Shown here in pieces: positions 45,401 to 53,430 of a stretch of DNA of 64,000 nucleotides (its first letter is position 1; each line of letters starts with the position of its first letter). A model generated the notes under the pieces. It made no database searches. It worked only from the letters and a program-made list of their open reading frames with translations, and was not told the DNA's origin. The DNA is from JAQBGV01 sp032128395 (lineage in GTDB: Bacteria > Planctomycetota > UBA8108 > UBA1146), in contig JAQBGV010000193.1 of the NCBI GenBank assembly GCA_032128395.1, positions 27,773-91,772 on the forward strand. The letters run 5' to 3'. Made by a program: the position numbers and the translations under genes.

Positions 45401-46984
45401 TCAGCGTTTTCGGTTCTTCTGCTTCCGCTGCCGCTCGGATTTTCGCTTTTTTCGGACCTCGTCTTTGGGGGGACGGTGCTTGCCGGGGCGCTTTGGTGCG
45501 GTCTGCTGGCCGGCGAGGGCCTGGAGGAGACCCCTCTGGGGAGGGCCGCCGTTCTTGTTCTGCCCCGGAAGGGCCGGTCCGCCGGTGGGGGCCGGGGTGG
45601 CGCGGCTGGGTCCGAGGTCGTGCGCGATCTCGTGCACCGACTCCCCCGCCATCTGCCGCTTCATCGCCCGCATCCCCTTCAGTTTGCCGAACACCCCCTG
45701 ATGCTTGTTCAGCTCCTGCATCAAGGTCTGCATCTGCTTGAACTGCCGGAGGAGGTCGGTGACCTCGTTCACGGTGCGACCGGAGCCGATCGCGATCCGC
45801 TTCCGACGGCTCGTATTGATGATCTCCGGGCGGGTGCGTTCCGTGCTGGTCATCGACTGGATCATGCATTCGATCGACTTGAGCTCGTCCCCCTTGAGGT
45901 CGAGCTCGTCCACCTTGCCGCCGATCCCGGGGAGGTGGCCGAGGAGGTCCTTGAAGTTGCCGAGCTTCTTCAACTGACCGAGCTGTTTGAGGAAGTCGTT
46001 GAGGTCGAACTTCGCGGAGAGCAGCTTCTCCTGCATCTCCTGTTGCTGGTCGTGGTCGAGGACGTCCTGCGCCTTCTCGACCAGACTGACCACATCCCCC
46101 ATGCCCAGGATGCGCCCGGCCATGCGGTCGGGACGGAACGGCTCGAGTTTGTCGAGTTTCTCCCCGACCCCGATGAACTTGATCGGCTTGCCGGTGATCG
46201 ACTTCACCGAGAGCGCCGCACCGCCGCGCGCGTCACCGTCGAGTTTGGTCAGGATCACGCCGGAGAGCTCGAGCGCCGCGTTGAATTCACGCGCCGAATT
46301 CACGGCGTCCTGTCCGGTCATCGCATCGCAGACCAGGAAGATCTCGTCGGGGGCGGTCTTCTTCGCCACCAGCTTCAGCTCGGACATCAACCGCTCGTCG
46401 ATGTGCAGCCGACCGGCGGTGTCGAGGATGACGGTGTCGCACCCCTTGCCCGCCGCCTCTTTCACGGCCTTGGCACACAACTCGGGGGGCGAGAGCCCCG
46501 GCTCGTGGAAGACGGGGACGTCGATCTGCTGACCGAGCACCTTGAGCTGCTCGATCGCCGCCGGGCGCTGGAGGTCGGCGGCGACCATCATCGGGTGGCG
46601 CTTCTTCTTGTCGCGGAGGTGGAGCGCGAGCTTTGCGCAGGTGGTGGTCTTTCCCGAGCCCTGCAACCCGGAGAGCAGGATCACCGTCGGGCCCTTCTTG
46701 CGCCAGGCGATCTCGGGGTCCTCGGGACCCATCAGCTCGGTCAGCGATTCGTGGACGATCTTGGTGAACTGCTGGCTCGCGTCGACGCCCTCGATCACCT
46801 GGGTGCCGAGCGCGGACTCCTGGACCTTCGAGACGAACTCCTTGACGACCGACAGCGCGACGTCCGCTTCGAGGAGGGCGCGGCGGATCTCGCGCACCGT
46901 CTCCTTCACGTTCGATTCGGTGATCTTCTTCCCGCGCAGGGTGCCGACGATGTCGGAGAAGCGGCGGGTCAGGTTCTCGAGCAT
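45401..46984 (-). CDS. ffh: Signal recognition particle GTPase
   Basis: 527 residues, about 70 longer than E. coli Ffh because of a Gly/Pro/Lys-rich C-terminal tail. The N domain, then the G domain with Walker A GLQGSGKTTT (106-115), DTAGRLHIDE and TKLDGDARGG are present. The methionine-rich M domain (ECMIQSMTSTERTRPEIINT and SRRKRIAIGSGRTVNEV) binds 4.5S RNA and signal peptides. It delivers nascent membrane proteins to FtsY. It heads the rpsP-trmD-rplS operon, with about 220 bases before rpsP. Confidence 0.97.
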   Translation of the reverse strand: MLENLTRRFSDIVGTLRGKKITESNVKETVREIRRALLEADVALSVVKEFVSKVQESALGTQVIEGVDASQQFTKIVHESLTELMGPEDPEIAWRKKGPTVILLSGLQGSGKTTTCAKLALHLRDKKKRHPMMVAADLQRPAAIEQLKVLGQQIDVPVFHEPGLSPPELCAKAVKEAAGKGCDTVILDTAGRLHIDERLMSELKLVAKKTAPDEIFLVCDAMTGQDAVNSAREFNAALELSGVILTKLDGDARGGAALSVKSITGKPIKFIGVGEKLDKLEPFRPDRMAGRILGMGDVVSLVEKAQDVLDHDQQQEMQEKLLSAKFDLNDFLKQLGQLKKLGNFKDLLGHLPGIGGKVDELDLKGDELKSIECMIQSMTSTERTRPEIINTSRRKRIAIGSGRTVNEVTDLLRQFKQMQTLMQELNKHQGVFGKLKGMRAMKRQMAGESVHEIAHDLGPSRATPAPTGGPALPGQNKNGGPPQRGLLQALAGQQTAPKRPGKHRPPKDEVRKKRKSERQRKQKNRKR

Positions 46985-47187
46985 GCTGCGGTCTCCTGGG
47001 ACAGGTCTCTATCCAGCGGTCGGGTCGACCGCGGAGTGGACCAGCGACATGATGCGGGATGGAGCGGCGTGGGTCCATGCCTCCGAGGAGAACGGAGTCC
47101 CTGATCTGTGCTGGACCCTCGATTTCCCGGGTCCAATCCCGCAGGTGCCCCCGGAGCTCATCGGGGTCGAACGAATCATTCTCGGAA

Positions 47188-48480
47188 TCACACCCCGGAT
47201 TCGTCGTGCGAGCGAGCGATCTCCGCGCCGAGACGACGGAGCTTCCGCTCCATGTTCACGTAGCCACGGTCGAGGTGATAGATCCGGTGGATTCGGGTCG
47301 AACCCTCGGCGACGAGTGCCGCCATCACCAGACTGGCGCTCGCCCGAAGATCGCTCGCCATCACGTCCGCCCCCGACAGGCGACGCCCCCCTTCGATGAT
47401 CGCGGTGGGGCCCTCCTTGCGGATCCGCGCTCCGAGACGGTTGAGCTCCGCGACGTGCATGAAGCGATCGGGATAGACCTTCTCGGTCAGGATGCTGATC
47501 CCATCGACTCGCGTGAGCACCGCCATCAATTGCGCCTGGAGGTCGGTCGGGAACCCGGGGTAGGGAAGGGTCGCGACATCGACCGGACCCAGTTTCGGTA
47601 CGCCGCGCACCTGGACCCAGTCGTCACCGATCTCGACGGGGACTCCCATCCGCTCCATCAGGTCGAGGAGGGCTCGCAGCACGGTTGGATCGCAGCCACG
47701 CACCCGCACATCTCCGCCGGCGAGGGCGGCGGTGAGGATATACGTCCCCGCTTCGATCCGATCGGGGGGGACGGTGAACTCTCCTCCTCCGAGGCGATCG
47801 CGCCCCTCGATGCGCACCCGATGGGTGCCCGCTCCTTCGACCGGAACCCCGAGGACCTGCAGGAATTCGGCGAGTCCGACGATCTCCGGCTCGCACGCGG
47901 CGCCCTCGATCACCGTCTCTCCCTCGGCCCGGGCGGCGGCGAGCATGATGTTTGCGGTGCCGAGCACCGTCGAGCCGAAGGGCCCGCTCAGGTAGATCGT
48001 CGTGCCGACCAGTCGCTCCGCCCGCGCGACGATATAGCCGTGCTCGAGCCGGATGTCGGCCCCGAGGGCGCGGAGCCCCTTCAGGTGGAGGTCGACGGGA
48101 CGGTCTCCGATCGCGCAGCCGCCGGGGAGCGAGACCTTGGCGAGACCCTGTCGGGCGAGCAGCGGCCCGAGGCAGCAGATCGATGCGCGCATCCGCCTCA
48201 CCATGTCGTACGGCGCGGTCGTTTCGATCGAGTCGGGGGCGTCGATCCGGATCGTCATCCCGTCCGCGTCGACTCCCGCCTGCGTCTCCACTTCGAGTCC
48301 GAGTTCCGAGAGGATCTTCAGCGTCGTGTGGATGTCACTGAGGGGGGGCACGTTGTGCAGGGTGACCGGTTCTTCGGAGAGAATCGTCGCGAAGAGGATC
48401 GGCAAGGAGCCGTTCTTCGACCCCGAGATGTCGACGTCTCCCGCCAAGATGTGACCACCGCGAATCACGAGTTGTTCCAA
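47188..48480 (-). CDS. murA: UDP-N-acetylglucosamine 1-carboxyvinyltransferase
   Basis: 430 residues of the EPSP-synthase fold. The catalytic Cys is at LPGGCAIGDRPVDLH (Cys122), and the substrate Lys22-Asn23 pair is in SGSKNG. It transfers enolpyruvate from PEP to UDP-GlcNAc, the first step of peptidoglycan synthesis. Its presence argues that this organism makes a peptidoglycan wall. It is followed on the plus-coordinate side by prmC, prfA and rpmE on the same strand. Confidence 0.97.
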   Translation of the reverse strand: MEQLVIRGGHILAGDVDISGSKNGSLPILFATILSEEPVTLHNVPPLSDIHTTLKILSELGLEVETQAGVDADGMTIRIDAPDSIETTAPYDMVRRMRASICCLGPLLARQGLAKVSLPGGCAIGDRPVDLHLKGLRALGADIRLEHGYIVARAERLVGTTIYLSGPFGSTVLGTANIMLAAARAEGETVIEGAACEPEIVGLAEFLQVLGVPVEGAGTHRVRIEGRDRLGGGEFTVPPDRIEAGTYILTAALAGGDVRVRGCDPTVLRALLDLMERMGVPVEIGDDWVQVRGVPKLGPVDVATLPYPGFPTDLQAQLMAVLTRVDGISILTEKVYPDRFMHVAELNRLGARIRKEGPTAIIEGGRRLSGADVMASDLRASASLVMAALVAEGSTRIHRIYHLDRGYVNMERKLRRLGAEIARSHDESGV

Positions 48481-48513
48481 GGGTGTTCCCTCGTTTCCAG
48501 GCGCGCGGCGATT

Positions 48514-49431
48514 CTAGTGTCCTGAGTCGGAAGATCGCGCACAAATTGACGGGCCCTCGACGGCATTCACTTCGTTGCTACCCATCATCGCGCGCTCGAT
48601 TCCCGCGAGGTCCTTTCGAGTCTCCACCGAGTATCCCCATTTCTCGAGCAGCTCTCGGATCGCGGACGCTCCGTCCTCCGGGAGTTCGAACAGAAGTCCT
48701 CCGCCGGAAGCGAGATGCGCACCGGACTGCGCGACGATTCGGCGATAGATTCCCAAACCATCGCCCCCCGGCGCGTCATACAGCGCGATCGCCGGCTCGT
48801 GCGCGGCCACCGCCGGTTCGAGGCGCGGATCGCCCGGAGCGATGTAGGGCGGATTGCTGACGATCAGGTCGTAGGTCGCCTCACCGGCGAGAGGGGCCAA
48901 GAGATCGCCCTCGTGGAGGCGAACTCGGCCGGCGAGACGATGCCGTTCGATGTTCCGCTGTGCCACTTCGACAGCAGCCGGAGAGATCTCGACCGTGTCG
49001 ACGGTCGCGCCGGGGAGTTCGACCGCCAGCGCGATCGCGATGCAACCGGAGCCGGTTCCGATTTCTGCGATGCGTGCTTTGGGGCGACCCTTCAGGAATT
49101 CGATCCCCCATTCGATGAGCAGTTCGGTCTCGGGCCGGGGGACGAGGACGCCCGACGTGACGAAGAGGGGGAGGCTCCAGAATTCCCATTCGCCGAGGAG
49201 ATACGCGAGCGGGACTCCGCGTTCTCGGTCGGCGACCAGGAGTTCGAGGGCTTCCGCCGAGGCCGGGGGGAGGGGGTCGCTCGATCGGACTGCGAGTGTG
49301 GCCCGGTCGATTTCGAGGACGTGCGCGACGAGGAAGCGAGCATCGAGGCGAGGAGCATCTGCTCCGGAGGCGGAGAGGCGCGCGCAGGCCGTATCGATCC
49401 ACTCCTCAACGGTCCGTGGCATTCGATTCAT
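48514..49431 (-). CDS. prmC: Release-factor glutamine methyltransferase
   Basis: 305 residues. It has the N-terminal helical domain RLDARFLVAHVLEIDRATL and GVPLAYLLGEWEFW. The SAM-binding IAEIGTGSGCIAIALAVE and the catalytic VSNPPYI follow. It methylates the Gln of the GGQ motif in RF1 and RF2. The ATG at 49431 has GGAG five bases upstream; a GTG at 49446 is possible. It directly follows prfA, its substrate, with a 22-base gap. Confidence 0.96.
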   Translation of the reverse strand: MNRMPRTVEEWIDTACARLSASGADAPRLDARFLVAHVLEIDRATLAVRSSDPLPPASAEALELLVADRERGVPLAYLLGEWEFWSLPLFVTSGVLVPRPETELLIEWGIEFLKGRPKARIAEIGTGSGCIAIALAVELPGATVDTVEISPAAVEVAQRNIERHRLAGRVRLHEGDLLAPLAGEATYDLIVSNPPYIAPGDPRLEPAVAAHEPAIALYDAPGGDGLGIYRRIVAQSGAHLASGGGLLFELPEDGASAIRELLEKWGYSVETRKDLAGIERAMMGSNEVNAVEGPSICARSSDSGH

Positions 49432-49453
49432 CGCTCTCCAGCTCACCGCCGGC

Positions 49454-50566
49454 TCAGAGATGCTGCACCCGTTCCTCGCGGTCGTGCGCCTCGAGCTGGT
49501 CGAGGAGATGATCGATGTCTCCCGCCATGAATCTCTCGAGTCCGTAGAGCGAGCAGTTGATCCGATGGTCGGTGATGCGGTTCTGGGGGAAGTTGTACGT
49601 GCGAATCCGGTCGGAGCGATCCCCGGATCCGATCAGCGAGCGGCGCAGGGTCGCCTCTTTCTCGTGGCGCTTCCGATCCTCGGCTTCCTTGATCCGGCTC
49701 CGGAGGAGTCGCATCGCCTTCGCGCGGTTCTTGTGCTGAGACTTCTCGTCCTGGATCGAGACGACGATGCCGGTCGGGACGTGGGTGATTCGGACCGCGC
49801 TCGCGGTCTTGTTCACCTTCTGACCCCCAGGACCGGAGGCGCAGAAGGTGTCGATGCGGATGTCCTTCTCGGCGATCTCGATCTCGGTTTCCTCCACCTC
49901 CAACATCACCGCGACCGTGACCGCGGAGGTGTGGATCCTGCCTTGGGTCTCGGTCGAGGGGACCCGTTGCACGCGGTGGCCTCCGGACTCGAAACAGAGC
50001 CTGCGGTAGGCCCCTTTCCCCTTCACTCCGAAAATGATCTCCTTGTAGCCGCCGAGGTCGGTCGCGCTCTCCTCGAGGACTTCGATCTTGTAGCGGTGTC
50101 GCTCGCAGAAGAGGGAGTACAGCTTGAACATCTCGGCGGCGAAGAGCGCGGCCTCGTCCCCGCCGGTCCCGGCGCGGATCTCGATGATCGCGTTGTCCCC
50201 CGAATCGATCTGCTGATCGAGAATCGCGACTCGCACCCCGCGGGCTGCCTCGCGCACCGCGAGCTGGAGCGGCTCGATCTCTTCGAGCGCGAGTTCGCGC
50301 ATTTCCGGGTCGTCGGCACTCTCGGCGAGTTCGCGGGCTTCTGCGAGCCCCTCGGTGGCCGTGCGATATTCGCGATAGAGGCGAACCATCTCCGCGGTGG
50401 TTCCGTGCTCCTTGAGTATCTCCTGGAATCGCGCGCGGTCGTTCTGCATCTCGGGGTCACCGATGAGGCGCTCGAGCTCCTCGTACCGCGACTCCAACCC
50501 CTCGAGACGCTCGAGGAGCTTTCCTTCGACCGGTGACTCCAGAAAACTCTGGTCGTAATCTGCCAT
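49454..50566 (-). CDS. prfA: Peptide chain release factor 1
   Basis: 370 residues. The GGQ loop CASGPGGQKVNKTASAVRIT triggers peptidyl-tRNA hydrolysis. The codon-recognition tripeptide region reads RVPSTETQGRIHTSA: P-S-T fits the RF1 pattern P-x-T rather than RF2's SPF, so it reads UAA and UAG. Domain 1 is a normal long coiled helical region. A hairpin separates it from rpmE upstream. Confidence 0.97.
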   Translation of the reverse strand: MADYDQSFLESPVEGKLLERLEGLESRYEELERLIGDPEMQNDRARFQEILKEHGTTAEMVRLYREYRTATEGLAEARELAESADDPEMRELALEEIEPLQLAVREAARGVRVAILDQQIDSGDNAIIEIRAGTGGDEAALFAAEMFKLYSLFCERHRYKIEVLEESATDLGGYKEIIFGVKGKGAYRRLCFESGGHRVQRVPSTETQGRIHTSAVTVAVMLEVEETEIEIAEKDIRIDTFCASGPGGQKVNKTASAVRITHVPTGIVVSIQDEKSQHKNRAKAMRLLRSRIKEAEDRKRHEKEATLRRSLIGSGDRSDRIRTYNFPQNRITDHRINCSLYGLERFMAGDIDHLLDQLEAHDREERVQHL

Positions 50567-50607
50567 GGCGTGCTTTCCTCGAGCTCAGCACTGTCTCGCC
50601 CACGGAA

Positions 50608-50647
50608 TACGGGCCGGGAAAACCCCTTGGGGTCCTCCCGGCCCGTA
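50608..50647. terminator. Terminator-like hairpin between rpmE and prfA
   Basis: TACGGGCCGGGA (50608-50619) pairs perfectly over 12 bases with TCCCGGCCCGTA (50636-50647). The loop contains a smaller ACCCC/GGGGT stem. No clear T-run follows on the minus strand, so it may attenuate rather than end rpmE transcription. Confidence 0.6.
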
Positions 50648-50662
50648 AAACTGGAAACCGAG

Positions 50663-51223
50663 CTAGGCGTCGCCGGCGGGCTTTTCTTCAGTCGGAGACT
50701 CTGCCGCGGGTGGATCTGCCTTGGCTGCCTCAGCGGATGCTTTCGCCATCGCCAATTCCGCCTTCAACATCTCCGTCTTCGCCTTTTCGGCCTTCTCGGC
50801 CTCCGCTTCGGCTGCGGCCGCCGCCTCTTGCTCGGCCTTCTTCGCGGCGTCGGCCTCGGCGTACTTCAGCTTCTTGTCCTCGAGAATCTTCAGGCGGCGT
50901 TCCTCGGTCTTCTTCTTCTTCTCGACGCGCTTCTGCTGCTTGCGCGCCTCCTCGTCCTGATTCTGTCGCTTCTGTTCATCACGCGTGCTCACCGCGACGG
51001 AGAGCACGGCGTCGATCGAATCGTCTTTCCAGGCGAAGCGCTTCTGGAACTTCTCGACCCGTCCGGCGGCGTCGACGAACTTCTGCTTGCCCGTGTAGAA
51101 CGGATGGCACGAGGAGCAGATCTCGACCGCCAGCGTCTTGACGGTCGCTCGCGTGGTGAATGAGTTCCCGCAACCGCAGGTCACTGCGCACACGATGTAG
51201 TCGGGATGGATTTCAGCCTTCAT
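50663..51223 (-). CDS. rpmE: Ribosomal protein L31 with long charged tail
   Basis: 186 residues. The first 70 are a normal zinc-type L31: MKAEIHPDYIVCAVTCGCGN, then VEICSSCHPFYTGKQKFVD with the cysteine pairs for zinc. The remaining 115 are highly charged, Lys/Glu/Ala-rich and predicted to form a coiled coil or single alpha-helix (for example EEARKQQKRVEKKKKTEERR). Standard L31 ends at about 70-90. The tail would protrude from the 50S central protuberance region. Its role is unknown. Confidence 0.95.
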   Translation of the reverse strand: MKAEIHPDYIVCAVTCGCGNSFTTRATVKTLAVEICSSCHPFYTGKQKFVDAAGRVEKFQKRFAWKDDSIDAVLSVAVSTRDEQKRQNQDEEARKQQKRVEKKKKTEERRLKILEDKKLKYAEADAAKKAEQEAAAAAEAEAEKAEKAKTEMLKAELAMAKASAEAAKADPPAAESPTEEKPAGDA

Positions 51224-51534
51224 GACGCCGAACACTCCTGCTTCCGCGATCTGGCCCGCTCCCGAGACTCCACACAGTGCGAAGATCGCTCGAAAACCGG
51301 GTCCAGCATGCTAGAGAGAGGGGGGAATGCTAGCGATATGAACCACCACGATCAAGGCCCGCTTCGGAGGACCATTCGGCCACCCAAGCGGACGGACGTG
51401 AAGCGGAGATACCGAGCCACGAGCCAGAGGCGAGCGTTTGGGGGTGAAACGTGCCACAGGAGATGCACGACTCCAGGTCGGTGGCGTTGTCCACGACGCC
51501 GTCCGCGTTCAGTTCCATGAGACAAGATGCCCAT
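51224..51534 (-). other. Intergenic region with possible dockerin-repeat remnant
   Basis: 311 bases upstream of rpmE and downstream of rtcR on the same strand. The minus strand near 51465-51520 encodes ELNADGVVDNATDLESC, which looks like one dockerin EF-hand loop without start, signal or context. It may be a decayed gene end or chance. No other gene is visible. The rpmE promoter should lie here. Confidence 0.3.
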
Positions 51535-53196
51535 TTAGTAGGAGCCCGATCGCCCGACGACCGCGCCTCCGTCGATCCCGAACCGGGACAGGTACTTCCG
51601 AAGACGATCGGAGTCGTTCCGGCTCGATCTGCGCGATTGCGACTCGGCGAAGAGGATCCTCCCCGCTTCGGAGAGGGAGCGACTCATCCGGCAGACCCCG
51701 AGGACGTCCTCGAGCTGGATGCGATCGAAACGATCGAGTTTTGCCGCGGCACTCGGCCCGAGGATCTCGGTCACCGCGTCGGCGCCCCGTTCCCCGGCCG
51801 GGCCCCACTGTCTCTCGAGCCTCGAGAGCTCCTCGTCGACCTCTTCCTTCCGGATTCGACCCCCGGTCGCGAGGGTCGACATGCGCACGATGGCGGCGTT
51901 CAGATCGCGGAAATTCCCCGGCCAGCTCGAGGTGCCCGCCATGGCGAAGCGGAGAAAACGGTCTCTCGCCTCTCGGTTCATCGTCACCTTGCGACCGGTC
52001 CGACGGGTGCGCATCTCGAGCTCGAAATCCAAGTTCGGCTCGATGTCCTCGCGGCGATCGGCGAGCCCAGGGAGCTCGAAGGTCCAAAGGTCGATCCTGG
52101 CCAGCAGATCCTCGCGAAACCCACCTTCCCGAACTCTCTTGCGCAAGTCGCGGTTGCTCCCCGCGATCAGCTGAAACTCGCTGTGCTCCTCCTTGTCGGA
52201 GCCGACCGGGAGAAAACGCCGTTCTTCGATCGCCCGGAGGAGCATCGCCTGCTCGTCGAGACCGAGCTCCCCGATCTCGTCCAGGAACAGAATGCCGCCA
52301 TCCGCCGCGCGCAGGAGCCCGGGGCGGTCGGCGATCGCACCGGTGAACGCTCCGCGGCGGTGCCCGAACAGAGCCGACATCGCCGCATCGCCACGCAGGG
52401 TGGCGCAGTTCAATTCGACGAACGGACCGACGACCTCGCCGCGTTGTTTCTTGAGGTCGTAGATCCTCCGGGCGAGCTGCGTCTTCCCCGCGCCGGTCGG
52501 GCCGGCGAGGAGGATCGGTGCGGTCGAGGCGATGGCGACCCTCTCGAGTTCCTCCATCCTTCGGTTGAAGGTCTCGTTCCTCGTCGCGATCCCCGCCTTG
52601 AGGAAGTCGAGCCCTTCTCGCTGCTCCTCGGCGAAACGCATCGCGAGGCGGTCGTAGCGGGAGAGGTCGAGGTCGATCACATGATAGGTCCCGATGATGT
52701 CCTTGGAACCCTTCCCCCGTCGGGCGGGAGGCGAGGTCTGAAGGAGACGGGCGGGGAGATGCCGCGACTCGGCGAGGAGGAAGAGGCAGATCTGCGCGAC
52801 GTGGGTACCGGTCGTGATGTGGACGAGGTACTCCTCCTCATCGAGGTCGAACGGGTAGCTGCTGCAGAAGTCGAGAAGGGTCGCGAACACCTCTTCGAAG
52901 TCCCACGGGTCGGCGGTCTCCGTGGCGTGGAGGCGCACCTCGGTCTCGGGGGAGACGGTGTGCAGGTCATCGGCCACCAGCCGCGCGATCCTCGTGTGAC
53001 GTTGCTCGTGGAGGATCTCGAGCCGATCGACGAGCAACTCTTCGTGCTGACCGATCGACACCGTCGGTCGCCAACGGCTCCACCGGTCCTCCGAAACCCC
53101 CGAGTCGAGGGTCGACCCGAGCAAGCCGATGATGACGCGCCGCTTCGGCGGTCGAGCGGACGGTTCGCGCTCCGTGGGTGATCCTGTTGAATCCAT
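51535..53196 (-). CDS. rtcR: RtcR, CARF-type sensor and sigma-54 activator of RNA repair
   Basis: 553 residues. The N-terminal 185 residues are the RtcR-type CARF ligand-sensing domain (KRRVIIGLLGSTLDSGVSED, EEEYLVHITTGTHVAQICLF). The AAA+ domain has Walker A GPTGAGKT (232-239), the sigma-54-contacting GAFTGA (282-287) and Walker B ILFLDEIGE (302-310). A C-terminal DNA-binding region follows. In Salmonella and E. coli RtcR activates the rtc genes after its CARF domain binds a damaged-RNA product. It is divergent from rsr-yrlA-rtcA-rtcB, as expected. Confidence 0.95.
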   Translation of the reverse strand: MDSTGSPTEREPSARPPKRRVIIGLLGSTLDSGVSEDRWSRWRPTVSIGQHEELLVDRLEILHEQRHTRIARLVADDLHTVSPETEVRLHATETADPWDFEEVFATLLDFCSSYPFDLDEEEYLVHITTGTHVAQICLFLLAESRHLPARLLQTSPPARRGKGSKDIIGTYHVIDLDLSRYDRLAMRFAEEQREGLDFLKAGIATRNETFNRRMEELERVAIASTAPILLAGPTGAGKTQLARRIYDLKKQRGEVVGPFVELNCATLRGDAAMSALFGHRRGAFTGAIADRPGLLRAADGGILFLDEIGELGLDEQAMLLRAIEERRFLPVGSDKEEHSEFQLIAGSNRDLRKRVREGGFREDLLARIDLWTFELPGLADRREDIEPNLDFELEMRTRRTGRKVTMNREARDRFLRFAMAGTSSWPGNFRDLNAAIVRMSTLATGGRIRKEEVDEELSRLERQWGPAGERGADAVTEILGPSAAAKLDRFDRIQLEDVLGVCRMSRSLSEAGRILFAESQSRRSSRNDSDRLRKYLSRFGIDGGAVVGRSGSY

Positions 53197-53238
53197 GCTG
53201 ATACTATAGGATCAGAAAGTGCGGAACACCAATCCTCT

Positions 53239-53255
53239 CTCGAGGTCCCCTCGAG
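53239..53255. promoter_or_regulatory. 17-bp inverted repeat, candidate RtcR binding site
   Basis: CTCGAGG and CCTCGAG are separated by three bases in the rtcR-rsr divergent region, about 180 bases upstream of rsr. This is a suitable distance for an enhancer site of a sigma-54 activator. The assignment is inference from position and symmetry. Confidence 0.4.
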
Positions 53256-53327
53256 CGCTCTAACCTCCCCGCGCAGTTGTCGCTAGGGCTGCCCTCCCGC
53301 AGCTTCCTCACGAACGGTACGGATCTT

Positions 53328-53386
53328 GACTGAGCTCTCTCAGTCGCGGCTCCGGTAGACCGGCGCTTGCCGGCCGGGGCCGCGAC
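53328..53386 (+). promoter_or_regulatory. Paired hairpins before rsr
   Basis: GACTGAG (53328-53334) and CTCAGTC (53339-53345) form a 7-bp hairpin. Overlapping its end, GTCGCGGCTCCGG (53343-53355) pairs over 13 bases, with one G-T, with CCGGGGCCGCGAC (53374-53386). The structures share bases and so could be alternative folds in the rsr leader, 45 bases before the start codon. Confidence 0.45.
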
Positions 53387-53430
53387 GGGACGCGGGACTC
53401 AGCACGACCCGCGAGGGAGAGGCGATTCAC

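Noticed and set aside
53287..53300. Sigma-54 promoter for rsr
   Set aside because: GG-N10-GC is present but the surrounding -24 and -12 bases match poorly, so it is not listed as a feature.
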